Assembly: GCA_000697335.1 (NCBI GenBank)
Contig: JNEM01009852.1
Span: 1-17,809 of the forward strand
DNA: 17,809 nt
Reading direction: 5' to 3'
From: Conidiobolus incongruus B7586
Lineage: Eukaryota; Entomophthoromycota; Entomophthoromycetes; Entomophthorales; Conidiobolaceae
Under the pieces are notes generated by a model. That model was not told the origin of the DNA. It was given only the letters and a program-made list of their open reading frames with translations, and did no database searches. Of the stretch, positions 8,309 through 17,809 are shown piece by piece. The translations under genes and the position numbers were made by a program. Position 1 is the first letter of the stretch. The number at the start of each line of letters is the position of its first letter.

Positions 8309-10742
8309 TGATTTGTTAAAAATATATAATCGTTAAACCGAATCAAAACAGATACAAAAAATATTAAAATGTCATAACTGTGTCAATTATTATCATTTAT
8401 TTTAAAAAAATTTATTAACCAAATAATTATATAAATTAATCAAAAATTTCTTAAAAAGGACTATTAATATAAATAATATTAAAATTAAGGATTTAAATAT
8501 ACAAAATATGATGAAACTTATTATTAATATTGATTTAACTAGTATAATGAGTGACACATTTGTCAGGTTATATAATGTACTTGCGATTGAAGAACTTAAT
8601 ATATTGCATTCTACCCATATCTAAGAGCATTACTCTGCATATTCTAATTTTAGTATAATTCAAAGATACAAGCTTGTCAATATATTCCAATATATTCTAA
8701 GTTAGATTGGCAATAACTAGCATAATCATATAATAATTGAATATGTAAATGGCTATATTCAAGTTTAAAACGCTTGATAGTTATAAATATAAAGTTTGCA
8801 TCAGATCGAATAATTATTTGTAAATTGACGTAAAATTTATGATGGTCAATTCACATACTGAAATTAAACAATGTGTTACTTTTCAAAAAAATGTTAATAT
8901 TAGGATTCTAAATTAAACAAATGTTAATATCTCACGTTTTATGCATTTCTAGGTTCAAATGATCTAAATATGGAACTTAGAATTTTATACCTTTTTTGAC
9001 TTGAAAATTTTGATACTAAAAATTTTAAAATTCTATTTCTACCCAAACAATCCCCAAAATCCCGAAAAAAAACATTAATATCCTTGATAATTTTAAATTT
9101 TATAGCTGTTAAAGTGAATAATATTCCAAATATTTTTTTCAAAATTAATTAATTGATAAATATTTGATATTATCATAAATTTTCTCCCTAATTCTAAAAA
9201 ATTTTGAAATTTTTTTTGTCATATGAAAATTAAAAATACTTTTACATATCTGATATCATTAAACATATATTTTGAATTAATAAATGATAATAGAATTCTA
9301 ATTAGTAATAACTAAATGTTTTAATTCATATTCTATAATTGTTTTAAGTAAATATTATTGTCAAAATGTTTTAGATATCCATATATGGTGAAATTATTAT
9401 TATAATACTGACGTTGAAGAATATTTGGGGTTATATTGTCAAACTTTTACTACCAATATTTAGAAAATGGCTCTGTTAGATCATTTGTATCATTTCAGTG
9501 AAAAATATTTTCATTATTGGTTATTATAGTTTTATTCAATGACAACGAATATATATTAAAATACTCGTAATACTATATGAATTGAAACTATTGATAAAGA
9601 TATAGTGTTCAAATACGGGATACGAACATTAATTGTAATTTGTAAACTAAATTTTTATATTATTAGACTCAGTTTATACTTTAATAAAATTATTGAAGAA
9701 AATAATAAAGGCTTATATTTTTACTATTTTTGAAAAAGTATATATTTCGAGTTATATTGATCAAACCTACAATATCAGAATTTGTAAAATAGCTTCATTT
9801 TCATAGTACTTAGGGTAATATGAGCTATAATAATCTGTCAAAGTAATTCATTTGAGTCATATCCAATACAGAACTAATAATTTTAAATTTCAATCTAATA
9901 ATGTAAAATCATACAAAATTGAATAATACTAAAATTATATCACCAAATAGAATCAGGTCAATTTAATTGATAAATTTGAATTGAAATTATGGAAAAATTA
10001 TTTATTTTCAATGAATTTATTTTTTCCAATAACAAACTAATATATATGCATATATATAATGAAATCAATTTTTTAAAATGATAATATTCTTAAATACTAC
10101 AAAAACATAGAATTTTATATTATATTAAAATACAAATAATTGATAAAATAAATTGAGTTAATATATTAGTTTTGATGATAGTAAGATGGTACTAAGTATT
10201 TTTAATAGATATTAGTTTATCTAATATTATATTTAATATTTAAAGTAAGACGTATATATATATATAATATTATATGATATATCAGATTTTATAAACATAA
10301 ACAAATAATATAATATATTAATAAATTACCAATTTTTGATAATTTTGAAGAAAAATAAAGTTAAGAAAAGTTCAAAAATAATATAAAATTTTAATAATAA
10401 TAGAAATATTCATTATTATCAATTAGACATGCAGCCTTACCTATCCTCATTAAATTTACAAATTGATGGATTTTGAATTATAATTGAATATATTTTTTAG
10501 ATTCACATAGTTTTAAATTGAAGTTTTGTTACTATGAATACATGTTAATACTAAATTTACACAATATAAAAAATACCGAGACTCAAGAAAGTATATAAAA
10601 GTAATAATGCCGTATTCCTCTGTAATATAATGAAGAGAAACAGAGATTACCATATCATAGGCGACAGGGAAATAGATGGTGATAGGATAAATAGCTTGGA
10701 GGAATATAATAATCATCCATATAAAAAAAAATATAAAGAGAT

Positions 10743-11176
10743 GTGGAGGAGTTCAAAAAGTTTCTAAGACAAGCTTCACCAATACAGGATTATGTCGGAA
10801 AACATATCACTGAATATTTCGTAGGCGTACAATTTAATGACGTGACGATGAATACACCCATTCTGTCCGACCCCGAACTTGAGGTAGGCGACATACACGA
10901 ACTTATTTCTGCATTTTCCAGTGCCATCGATGGTGAAAACAGATATAATGTTGAAGTGCCTGCTGTTTTAAAATCTGACTTGGGAAGAAAGATGCCTTGC
11001 GAGCTTGAGACTGTAACATACTCGCCATCAATGTTCTGCCGCTGTTTCCTAAATTACGGATCATTCGTACTTAAAGAAAACAAACTAATCGGCATCACTA
11101 ACTGGCAGTATGCTGCCTACTACCCCCCTCCGAGTTTGAGCGCATAATGAAGGAATGCTTCTATGTTTTTGAGTAG
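10743..11176 (+). pseudogene. 3' relic of an APH-like (aminoglycoside/choline kinase-fold) phosphotransferase
   Basis: The open frame to 11147 encodes about 134 residues, and only its C-terminal part is recognisable. LNYGSFVLKENKLIG followed by ITNWQYAAYYPP (residues 103-129) aligns with the fungal APH family pattern HGDLxxxN(F/I)(V/L)...(I)xGIIDWxxAxYYPPEFE. The HGD catalytic triplet position reads RCF, the metal-binding Asn reads Ser, and the Asp of IIDW reads Asn, so catalysis should be lost. At a C-run near 11127-11132 the frame slips: the family's PPEFE continuation is found in another frame and runs to a stop at 11174-11176. This suggests a single-base deletion. No ATG opens the frame (it follows a stop at 10734) and no N-lobe is recognisable upstream. 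Such kinases are large accessory families in fungi, with substrates mostly unknown. Confidence 0.55.
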
Positions 11177-11342
11177 TTGGTGATATGCGCCTTATCGTAG
11201 TGCGATGTGCTGTCCGCATCGTTTTAATCAAAATTTATGCAACATAAATTTTTTTCTATTTCATACATCAAATCATTATAAAAGTACAAATAGTAATTCA
11301 AAGAAAAAAAATAATAAGAATAATAGTAACTAAAAAAATAGA
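11177..11342. other. Short spacer with a weak hairpin
   Basis: The spacer lies between the phosphotransferase relic and the Nro1/Ett1-like relic. Its first 45 nt are G/C-rich and contain CGATG (11203-11207) with its complement CATCG (11217-11221), then the sequence turns A-rich before the ATG at 11343. It may once have been the promoter of the downstream gene. No TATA box stands out. Confidence 0.35.
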
Positions 11343-12777
11343 ATGACATCTAATACCAATGCTAACCGAGTTAAAAGAACTTCGGGATTGAAGAGAACCG
11401 CTCAGAGAGCCATGCCACCAGTACCTCAGGATAGCGATGAAAAGAAGACCAAATTGGAAATAGCTATCTCTGAGGGTAAAGGCATTGACGAAGTTGAAGA
11501 ACTTGTAGTTATCTATTTGCAAGCTTTGGAAAAGCAAGGTAAATTTTTTTGGTTTATTGGGAGTTAATTATTAATTGGGGGATCTTAGCTGAAAACGATT
11601 TAGAAAAAGCTAAAGCCCTCTTCCAAGGCACTGTACATGAAGCCGATCGTTTATTAAGATTCGAAGTAGAAAAGAGGGGCGAAACCAAGCTATTCCGTCA
11701 AAATTTCCATTTGGTGATGGTCAGTGTCTTGAGTCATTTAAGTACTTTGCACCAGGAGGAAGAAAATACTCGAGTCGAGAAGGAGGAGGAGTACTTGCAG
11801 ATGGTTTTGGATCGATTGGAAACTGGATCGAAAAGCGGTATGGAATACGACGGTATATAGGCATTGGAGTTGGTTTTGGTTGAGACTTTGGTAAATATGG
11901 CTAAAGTCAATATGAGAACTACATTCTCTGGGGATGAAGCTCCTTCCGGCGAGGATTTTGTTAAAGCTTTGGAGAAGGATGCCAATTTGCTCAAAAAGCT
12001 ACTGAAACTTTGAATAAATTGATCGACATTGTCGCTTCCAATATTCAGGAATATATATCTAAATCCGGTGGCTTCTTGAACTTTAGTGAAGAGACTATCA
12101 ATTCCATTCTATTGATCCAAAGGCATATTACCAGCTATGACGATCGGGATAACTTTAGCAAGTGGAGCAAATGGTGTAGAGAAAAGTTTGAATTATTGAC
12201 CTCTGAAGATGACAAGTTGGCCATCTACTGGTTGGGATTGGCTAAGGAACAATTAGCCCAAGCTCATTTCTTTTTCCAGAACTAGAGCGAAAAATCTGAA
12301 GAAGTCAGTGCTGATATTCTCCTCAATGTCGAAGATATTGGCAATGGATTGAAAGAAAGTAATTATATCAATATAAATACATGATAATCATATAAAAGCA
12401 TAATATTTAGGATTGACCCAAATTTAAAAAGTTCTCGACATCATCAACAAAATCCTGATACCTACAAAGACCAATTAGGTGAAATATATTTGATGGTAAT
12501 CAATCATAGCTCCTAAAAATATTCTAATATATTAATTCTTTTGGAATAGAAATGCGAAATTGAAATCAATTTGGGCAACCTTATTGAAGACATGTATGAA
12601 GAAGACGAAGTGGACAACGATGACAAGGAAAATGAATGCTACAAGGAAGCTTTCAAGTCATTCGAATTAGCTTTAGAACACAATGCTGAGAAGGATATTC
12701 CGGAGCAGCTGACCAAATTTTTCGAGGAGCGGAAGGGTGAAATGAAAGAGGATGATAGTGACGATGATGAAGAATAA
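11343..12777 (+). pseudogene. Nro1/Ett1-like (TPR-like helical protein) gene, broken
   Basis: Recognised by the basic, KR-containing start (SGLKRTAQRA) and the segment GTVHEADRLLRFE, which resembles the HECDRLLR motif of the fungal Nro1/Ett1 family. Family members act with Ofd1 in hypoxic sterol regulation (fission yeast) or in translation termination (budding yeast). Apparent exons are 11343-11538, 11589-12358, 12411-12495 and 12550-12777, with introns of 50, 52 and 54 nt that keep GT and AG. Summed exons, about 426 codons, match the usual family length of about 400. The tail is acidic (DDSDDDEE). The frame is interrupted by stops at 11858, 12283 and 12425 and slips by one base near 11979 and near 12458. 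None of these is removed by a plausible intron. Surrounding residues are still protein-like, so decay looks recent. The family call rests on motif memory and is less certain than the broken state. Confidence 0.65.
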
Positions 12778-12996
12778 TTATATTGATGGCATTAAATAGA
12801 TTATAATATAATGTTAATTCAATTTCATAGCAAATATTCTGACGAATGAATCAATATGTGTTCAATATTTCATTAGCAGTAATTTTAAAAATGAGATAAA
12901 TATTATGTCAATATAAAATCTTTCATCTTATTACATTTATATAAATTTATAATTAATTCTCATCACTAAAAATTAAAAAAAAATACATAATTTAAA

Positions 12997-14158
12997 ATGA
13001 AATTTATTCTATTAGTTAATCTCGGTAGCAGTTCCCTAAAATTCAAACTTTTCACCAATACCAACACTTCAAAAGTTGTGAGTGAAGGTAAAATCACTAA
13101 CATTAGTCACGAAATTAGCAAGTTGAGGATGGAGTTGTTTGAATTGCACGATTACAAAATACAAGGATAAGATTATAAACAGGATTTAAAATGTCCTAGC
13201 CATTTAGATGTAATTGACGAAATATTAATGGTTTTGGATCAAGAGCCCTATGAATTCATTTCAAATGGAGTGATCGCATTGATAAGTCATAGAATTGTAC
13301 ATGATGGTGATTATGCTATGATGAAATTGGATCACAATTAAATTGATCAGTTAGAGGAGTTAAGTGAATTGACACCTTTGCACAGCCATAACAGTATTCA
13401 GGTTATCAAATATCTTAAAGATAAGCTGGGATCTATTCCGCAGTGAACTTGTTTCAATACTACATTTCACAATATTATGCCAGATCATGTAAAGACTTAT
13501 CCAATTGACAAACGCGATATTAAAAAGTTTAAGTTCTATGAATTATACCATCAATATATGATCAACCAATTTACCCAAGAAAAATGGCGACAAAGTTACT
13601 ACACTAGATTTAAGCAGTGAGTCATCTATAAGTGCCATAAAAGGTAACAAAAGCATCGACACATTAATGGGATTTATACCTCTCGAAGGTCTGATGATAA
13701 GCACTCGGAGTGGCGATATCGATCCTTGTATAATTTTTGAACTTCTCCACAAATTGTCTAAACCCTCAAATGATACCAGTGATTTTGACAATATTCCAGA
13801 TTTTCTCAATCATAACTCAGGGCTCAAGGGAATTTATGGTACTGACAACTTTCAAGACATTACTGAAGGGCTTCAGTCGAATAAGGATTTTAAATTAGCT
13901 TATGATATGTTCCTCGACAGAATTGCCAAATATATCGATAGTTATTACATTGCTCTGAGAGATTTAGATCATTTGATCATAGGAGGAGGCATAAGTGAAA
14001 ATTCATCCATCTTAAGATAATCCGTATGTGAAAGTATCATATATTTAAGTGCTTCCATAGATCTCCAGAAAATGAACAATACAGCCCAGATGAAAACAAC
14101 GAATCTTATCAAATTAGCGATCATTGATCAAAATTCCAAATATGTATCCCAAAACTGA
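12997..14158 (+). pseudogene. ackA: Acetate kinase gene, broken
   Basis: Acetate kinase interconverts acetate plus ATP and acetyl phosphate. In fungi it is thought to pair with phosphoketolase (Xfp). The family pattern is plain: VNLGSSSLKFKLF at the start (canonical N-GSSS-LK), SHRIVHDGD (HRVVHGG), LSELTPLH, FNTTFHNIMP (F-DTAFH-TMP, with the catalytic Asp now Asn), MGFIPLEGL, TRSGDIDP, and LIIGGGISENS (GGIGENS). Frame one runs from 12997 with stops at 13168, 13339 and 13444. Around 13580-13600 it passes to another frame, and the block that should carry the YGFHG-SH motif is missing. A further stop is at 14018, after which homologous sequence continues to about 14158 or 14165. No introns are evident, unlike the neighbours, which could reflect an origin by transfer. 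Only 133 nt separate it from the convergent SDA1 gene. Confidence 0.9.
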
Positions 14159-14203
14159 TGAATAATATCAAATTTTAAATCAAATTCAATAATTGTGTTA
14201 AAC

Positions 14204-14215
14204 AATAAATTTATT
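14204..14215. terminator. Palindromic poly(A) signal candidate between convergent genes
   Basis: AATAAATTTATT is its own reverse complement, so AATAAA reads on both strands. It lies about 45 nt past the acetate kinase relic on the + strand and 77 nt past the SDA1 stop on the - strand. It could serve 3' end formation in both directions. Chance occurrence is not negligible in such A/T-rich DNA. Confidence 0.35.
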
Positions 14216-14291
14216 AAAACTGGTTCTATAATATTTAGTATTATGCAAATGAATACAAATATACACTAGGAGATTAGTATAGCTATTAAAT

Positions 14292-16942
14292 CTATTTTTT
14301 GTGGGCTCTAGCTTTTTGTTTTTTGATGGCGGCACGTAGTTGAATCTAATATGATTAATTAATAAATGAATATTGTATATAATAATAAACCGGAGAATAG
14401 TACCTGTTTTTCACGTAACGATCTCTTGCCTTTGGATAGTACGGATTTCTTGTGGGTAATCATCTTAAAGTTCTTGGTCTTTCTCTTTTCCTATAATGAT
14501 TATTAATTATAGTAATTAATAATGTAATTAATTCGATATTACCTTGTTGGAAGTAGAATGCTTTTCAGTCTTCTTAGTACGATGACCGAATTTTTCACGG
14601 CCTTCTCTACCAGCCTATATCAACGATCAGTATAATGAATTATCATGATATAATATAATGTCACCTTAATAGATTCCATTCTCTCTTCATATGTAGCCTT
14701 TTTCTTCTTTTGGAACCTTAAAATAGCTGATTCATCTACGATTTCACCATTATCGGAATCATCAGCACTGTACAATGGTTAGATTATGTATAACAATAAT
14801 ATAAAATAATATTACTTCGTAGTGTCAGCCTTGCGTTTGTTGGTAGTACCGTATATTTCTCTGTCCAATTCCAATTGTTGACGACGTTCAGCAATTTTGG
14901 CAAAATCTTCCTGTGTCAAAATACGATTTACTTCCAATCGAGATTTGAGATCGTTGGATTTATGATTTTGGGCTTTGATTTTGGTTTCGGCTGATGGTTT
15001 CTTTGCTTGAGATTCTTGAGCAGTTTCTTCATCTTGGAATTCTTCGGGTTCAGGTTCGGGTTCGCCTTCGTCTTCATCTTCGTCCTCATCGTCATCTTCA
15101 TCTTCAAATTCTTCCATTTCATCTTCGTCTAATTCTTCATCTATTTACATTAGTTTAAATATACTAATAATATAATATATAAAATAATACCTGAACCTAA
15201 TTCCAGCTCTTCTTCATTTTCCAATTCAGGAATTTCATCATCATCATCAGGGCATTCATCATCGTCGTCCTCGTCATCAGCGATAGAACCTTCATCCAAT
15301 TGCTCATCCTCTTCGGCGTTGAGCTTGGCGAACTCTTCATCGTCTAAGAGCTCGGTACCTTCGATAAAGCTGGTGGCCTTGACTTCACCGAATTGGAGTG
15401 CTTGGGAGCCTTCAGCATTCAGTTTCATGGCCGCAGTTCTACCACGATCCTTGCGCTTCAAGAGCTCAGGATTGACTTCTCTGAAAAGACCGATGAGAGA
15501 ACGAGCGGCCATCATCACACCCTTGTCACGAGTGCCCTTATATTCTGTCAAATCTTGAAGTAGAGCGGATGTCATGGCCAAAGGTGTACGCTGACAGATT
15601 TCACGAATACCGTTAATACCAGCGGCCATTACTTCGTTGGCCATGTTTTGAGTGACGAAATTGTTGGCGATAGCCATAATACAGGGTTCGACGACATCGG
15701 GAGGAACGAGCTCGTGGCAAGCTTGAGCAGTCAAAGCGAGAATTTGAGTGACGTCCTTCTGACTGGGTTGAAGATAGCGCATCAAGTAGGGGTAAAAACC
15801 AAGTAACATTAATTTGTGAACACCCACTACACGTGCAATTAATTTCATGAGAGAGAGACGTACAGGGAAACCTTCATTAGTGGCTTTACCCAACCTTGAA
15901 AACAACTTTTCAGCGAAACCTTGAGGATCGTGAATCAAGTGTAAAGCTGAGAAATTAAAGGATTCGGCTTGATTGGATTTACGTTCCTTTCTTCTAATCT
16001 TAGCCAAAGCCTTTTCTCTCTTCTTGGATCTGGACTTGGTCTTTTTATTAATCAATGCTTGATGGTCAAACTTTCTGAGATCGATCTCTTCTTCGTCATC
16101 GGACTCTTCCTTGGGTTCGTTATTGCCTAAGAAGAAGTGAATGGCGGTGACCATAATTTTGGTGATTGGAGATAAACAAGCTTCAGCAATGACATTGACA
16201 GTTTTATGATCATTCCTAATAATAATTAATTAAACTAAATTATATCACATTAATAAGTAATTACCAAACATTCTTTTGATACAACTCAATACAAACTTCC
16301 AAAGATTTTTTACCTGCAATAACGTGATCTGAAGTCGAATTCTTATCGTTGTGACCAGCCTGGGAAGTTTCAGTAATTAACATGGTATACATAAAATTCT
16401 GTAAAGTTCTATTCAATTTGTTATTCTTATGCTTGGCATTCATATCTTTAATATCGTTAACGATAAATTTATATAAATTTTCTCTCAAAGCTTTGTCTTT
16501 GCAGCGGAATAGAGTAAAGAAGAGTGACAACAAGCTATTGAATGAATAAGTATCACTATGAATAACCAATAAAATAAAAAATTTACCTCAAACTGTCGAT
16601 TGTACCCTTGTTCTTCAAAAGGATCAAACATTGAACCAAAGTCTTTCTAAAATCCATATTCAAAATCAAACACTTTTCTCTCAGCAACTCAATAATTGTA
16701 GTAGCAAACTTCTCCTTAACCTCGGGATAACATCCTACAGTCTGAGCTAAAAAATTGACGAGTTCACAGAATTCCGAATGCTCTTCGCTAGGGTTTAAAT
16801 ACACTAAACTTGAGAGAGACTCGAAATGACGATATTGTAAATTAAATTCGTCTTTATAACTTTCTGGATCTCTTTTAATTAAATTTTGTAATTGAGGTAA
16901 ATTGTGATTAAGTTCGTGATTTTGTCTGTTTCTTCTACCCAT
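14292..16942 (-). CDS. SDA1: SDA1 homologue, 60S ribosome biogenesis and export factor
   Basis: Sda1 is a conserved nucleolar/nuclear protein on late pre-60S particles, needed for 60S maturation and export and for G1 passage in yeast. Eight exons on the - strand: 16587-16942, 16265-16534, 15191-16215, 14816-15140, 14665-14767, 14543-14614, 14404-14490 and 14292-14345. They join through seven GT..AG introns of 48-58 nt with every phase consistent. The product is 763 residues; yeast Sda1 is close to this (767, from memory). The N-terminal helical-repeat region begins [20 protein letters not shown] basic stretch (about 266-289) is a likely nuclear localisation signal. A conserved core includes [20 protein letters not shown] and [19 protein letters not shown] strongly acidic segment spans about 480-595, and a Lys/Arg-rich end contains GKRSLREKQ and RAHKK. 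No disruption is visible, so this copy looks functional. It ends with TAG, showing that TAG is a normal stop here. Confidence 0.95.
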
Positions 16943-17343
16943 TTTTCAGAAGGTTTTATCTATTAAATTAATTTATACTATTTTTTATTAAAGTTTGGAA
17001 TTTGGATCTTCTTAAAAAAGAAAATCAAAATATAGAAATTGTGGGATTGGACCATTATATTCATTTTGATTAAGATTTAAACACTAATTAAATAAAAATT
17101 GATATAAAAATATTAATAATTGAATAACAATTAGCATCTCATATTAAATTCAACTCAATATAACATTATCCTTATAACCAATTCCGAATTTTCAATTATT
17201 TGAATTTCATTATGGATTAAATTACAATTTTTTATTTGGAACTCAATTAATTGACAATTTAAAAATCATAGAAGATAGGATAGCAAATAAATTTGTAAAA
17301 TTGTAAGATTCAATATACAAATAAATGGAGTATTTATTAATAG
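16943..17343. other. Spacer between VPS18 and SDA1
   Basis: These 401 nt of A/T-rich DNA must hold the VPS18 3' UTR and the SDA1 promoter, since both genes point left. On the - strand an AATAAA (17338-17333) stands six nt past the VPS18 stop. A CCAAT box and T/A runs occur near 17170-17190. No further gene is seen. Confidence 0.5.
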
Positions 17344-17809
17344 TTAAATAGACCAATCTTCATTAGCATCACTGTCTTGGATAAATGGAACGCCAATAGA
17401 TCGAATCATCATATCACCACACAATGGACATTCTTGAGCGATGAGTTCGTCGAATTCACTCTTTAAGCTTTCCAATCGATCCTTGCGATCGACGCCATTA
17501 CCGTTCGCTCGCACCAAAGCTGCTGGGGAGGTATTGGATGGTGACATCGACTGCCTCTTGGACATATCGGATCTCAATAAACTCACCTCCTTAGAGAGCT
17601 GAGATTGGAGCTCTGATAAACGCTTCTTCTCCTTTGCAGAGAATTGAGAGGATACTTTTTTGACTAAGCAGTCGGAGTGGAAGGAATGATGACATGGGAA
17701 TAAATAAAATTGTATGGTTAATACTGGGGTAAAACACAAATTACAAGCTTCTTGAGGTGCGATTAAATTAAATTTGGATTTGTGTACTTGTAAATTTTGT
17801 CGAATGGTT
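17344..17809 (-). CDS. VPS18: VPS18/PEP3 C-terminal part with RING finger (gene runs off the window)
   Basis: Vps18 is a core subunit of the HOPS and CORVET tethering complexes, which drive endosome and vacuole fusion, and it carries a C-terminal RING domain. The last 154 codons are present and open without interruption. The RING starts at CNLC (residues 22-25 of the visible part), continues with YLFPCHHSFHSDCL (C-x-H-x2-H-x2-C) and closes with CPLCGDMMIRSI, followed by the family's PF(I) ending. Between the two halves of the RING lies a long charged, Ser-containing insert (roughly 65 residues), as in fungal Vps18, rich in Lys, Glu and Leu and likely coiled-coil. The beta-propeller and clathrin-repeat parts must lie beyond base 17809. 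The stop TAA is at 17344-17346. The identification rests on the RING sequence and its terminal position. Confidence 0.9.
   Translation of the reverse strand, partial: TIRQNLQVHKSKFNLIAPQEACNLCFTPVLTIQFYLFPCHHSFHSDCLVKKVSSQFSAKEKKRLSELQSQLSKEVSLLRSDMSKRQSMSPSNTSPAALVRANGNGVDRKDRLESLKSEFDELIAQECPLCGDMMIRSIGVPFIQDSDANEDWSI

Larger units (their letters stand above)
6961..10600. other. Long AT-rich gene-free stretch
   Basis: No convincing gene on either strand. The few open frames are short and have compositions expected of A/T-rich non-coding DNA. Features seen are a hairpin at 8151-8194, an (AT)10 tract at 8289-8308, a tandem 10-mer duplication CAATATATTC at 8678-8697, TGAGTCA at 9853-9859, and an AT run near 10252-10265. 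A slightly richer patch at about 7711-7850 has no recognisable coding content. Confidence 0.55.

Noticed and set aside
8939-9142. 67-codon open frame on the - strand
   Set aside because: Composition is Lys/Ile/Phe-rich as expected from A/T-rich spacer, with no motif, no good start context and no neighbouring exon.
10513-10716. 67-codon hydrophobic open frame on the - strand just before the phosphotransferase relic
   Set aside because: Hydrophobicity follows from A/T-rich antisense sequence. No family resemblance and no promoter. The + strand was also read for an APH N-lobe and none was recognisable.
1-10742. Remnants of transposons or viral-type elements in the long spacers
   Set aside because: No terminal repeats with target duplications, no transposase or polymerase motifs and no long direct repeats were recognised by eye. 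A repeat-library search would be needed to exclude short decayed copies.
11850-11865. GTATATAG as a tiny intron removing the first stop of the Nro1/Ett1-like gene
   Set aside because: Eight nt is far below the 48-58 nt used here, and removing it would put the next exon in a frame that stops at once.
11343-14158. Stop-codon reassignment (TAG, TAA or TGA read as an amino acid) as the cause of the in-frame stops
   Set aside because: SDA1 ends with TAG and the zinc-finger genes and VPS18 end with TAA at the expected places, while no in-frame stop occurs inside them. All three stop codons interrupt the relics, at positions whose family residues differ, and frame slips are present too.
15319-15558. 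79-codon + strand open frame opposite SDA1
   Set aside because: It is the antisense of the conserved SDA1 exon 15191-16215 and its low-complexity Ser/Leu content mirrors the acidic coding strand.

Overview
The window looks like nuclear DNA of a fungus with a very AT-rich genome, most likely a zygomycete-grade or other early-diverging lineage. Four things point there. The genes are fungal or pan-eukaryotic (SDA1, VPS18, an Nro1/Ett1-family relic). The introns are uniformly tiny, 48 to 58 nt, with GT..AG ends. The two C2H2 regulators are of the fungal Nrg1 type. Spacer DNA is dominated by A/T runs and (AT)n microsatellites, while coding exons are clearly richer in G+C. The lineage is an inference and I would not name a genus.

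Left half (1-10.7 kb): two single-exon zinc-finger transcription factor genes lie in tandem on the + strand (2033-2533 and 5519-5986). They are paralogues with the same two-finger DNA-binding domain and a shared short N-terminal motif, and both sit in unusually large AT-rich spacers. The second has a long leader with upstream ORFs. It is followed by a kilobase of richer DNA (about 5.99-6.96 kb) with no gene but with nine CCAAT/ATTGG boxes, a Gcn4/AP-1-like site and nested inverted repeats. From 7.0 to 10.7 kb I see no gene.

Right half (10.7-17.8 kb): three consecutive + strand relics come first. They are the 3' end of an APH-like phosphotransferase (10743-11176), a full-length but broken Nro1/Ett1-like gene with recognisable introns (11343-12777), and a broken acetate kinase (12997-14158). 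They are followed on the - strand by an intact eight-exon SDA1 gene (14292-16942, 60S ribosome biogenesis) and the 3' end of VPS18/PEP3 (17344-17809, HOPS/CORVET tethering subunit with a RING finger), which runs off the window. SDA1 and VPS18 point the same way and are 401 nt apart. SDA1 and the acetate kinase relic converge across only 133 nt.

Nothing ties these genes into one pathway. The two points of most interest are the pair of Nrg1-like regulators with their rich non-coding surroundings, and the run of three decaying genes beside undamaged housekeeping genes. I see no rRNA, tRNA, CRISPR array or convincing mobile element.
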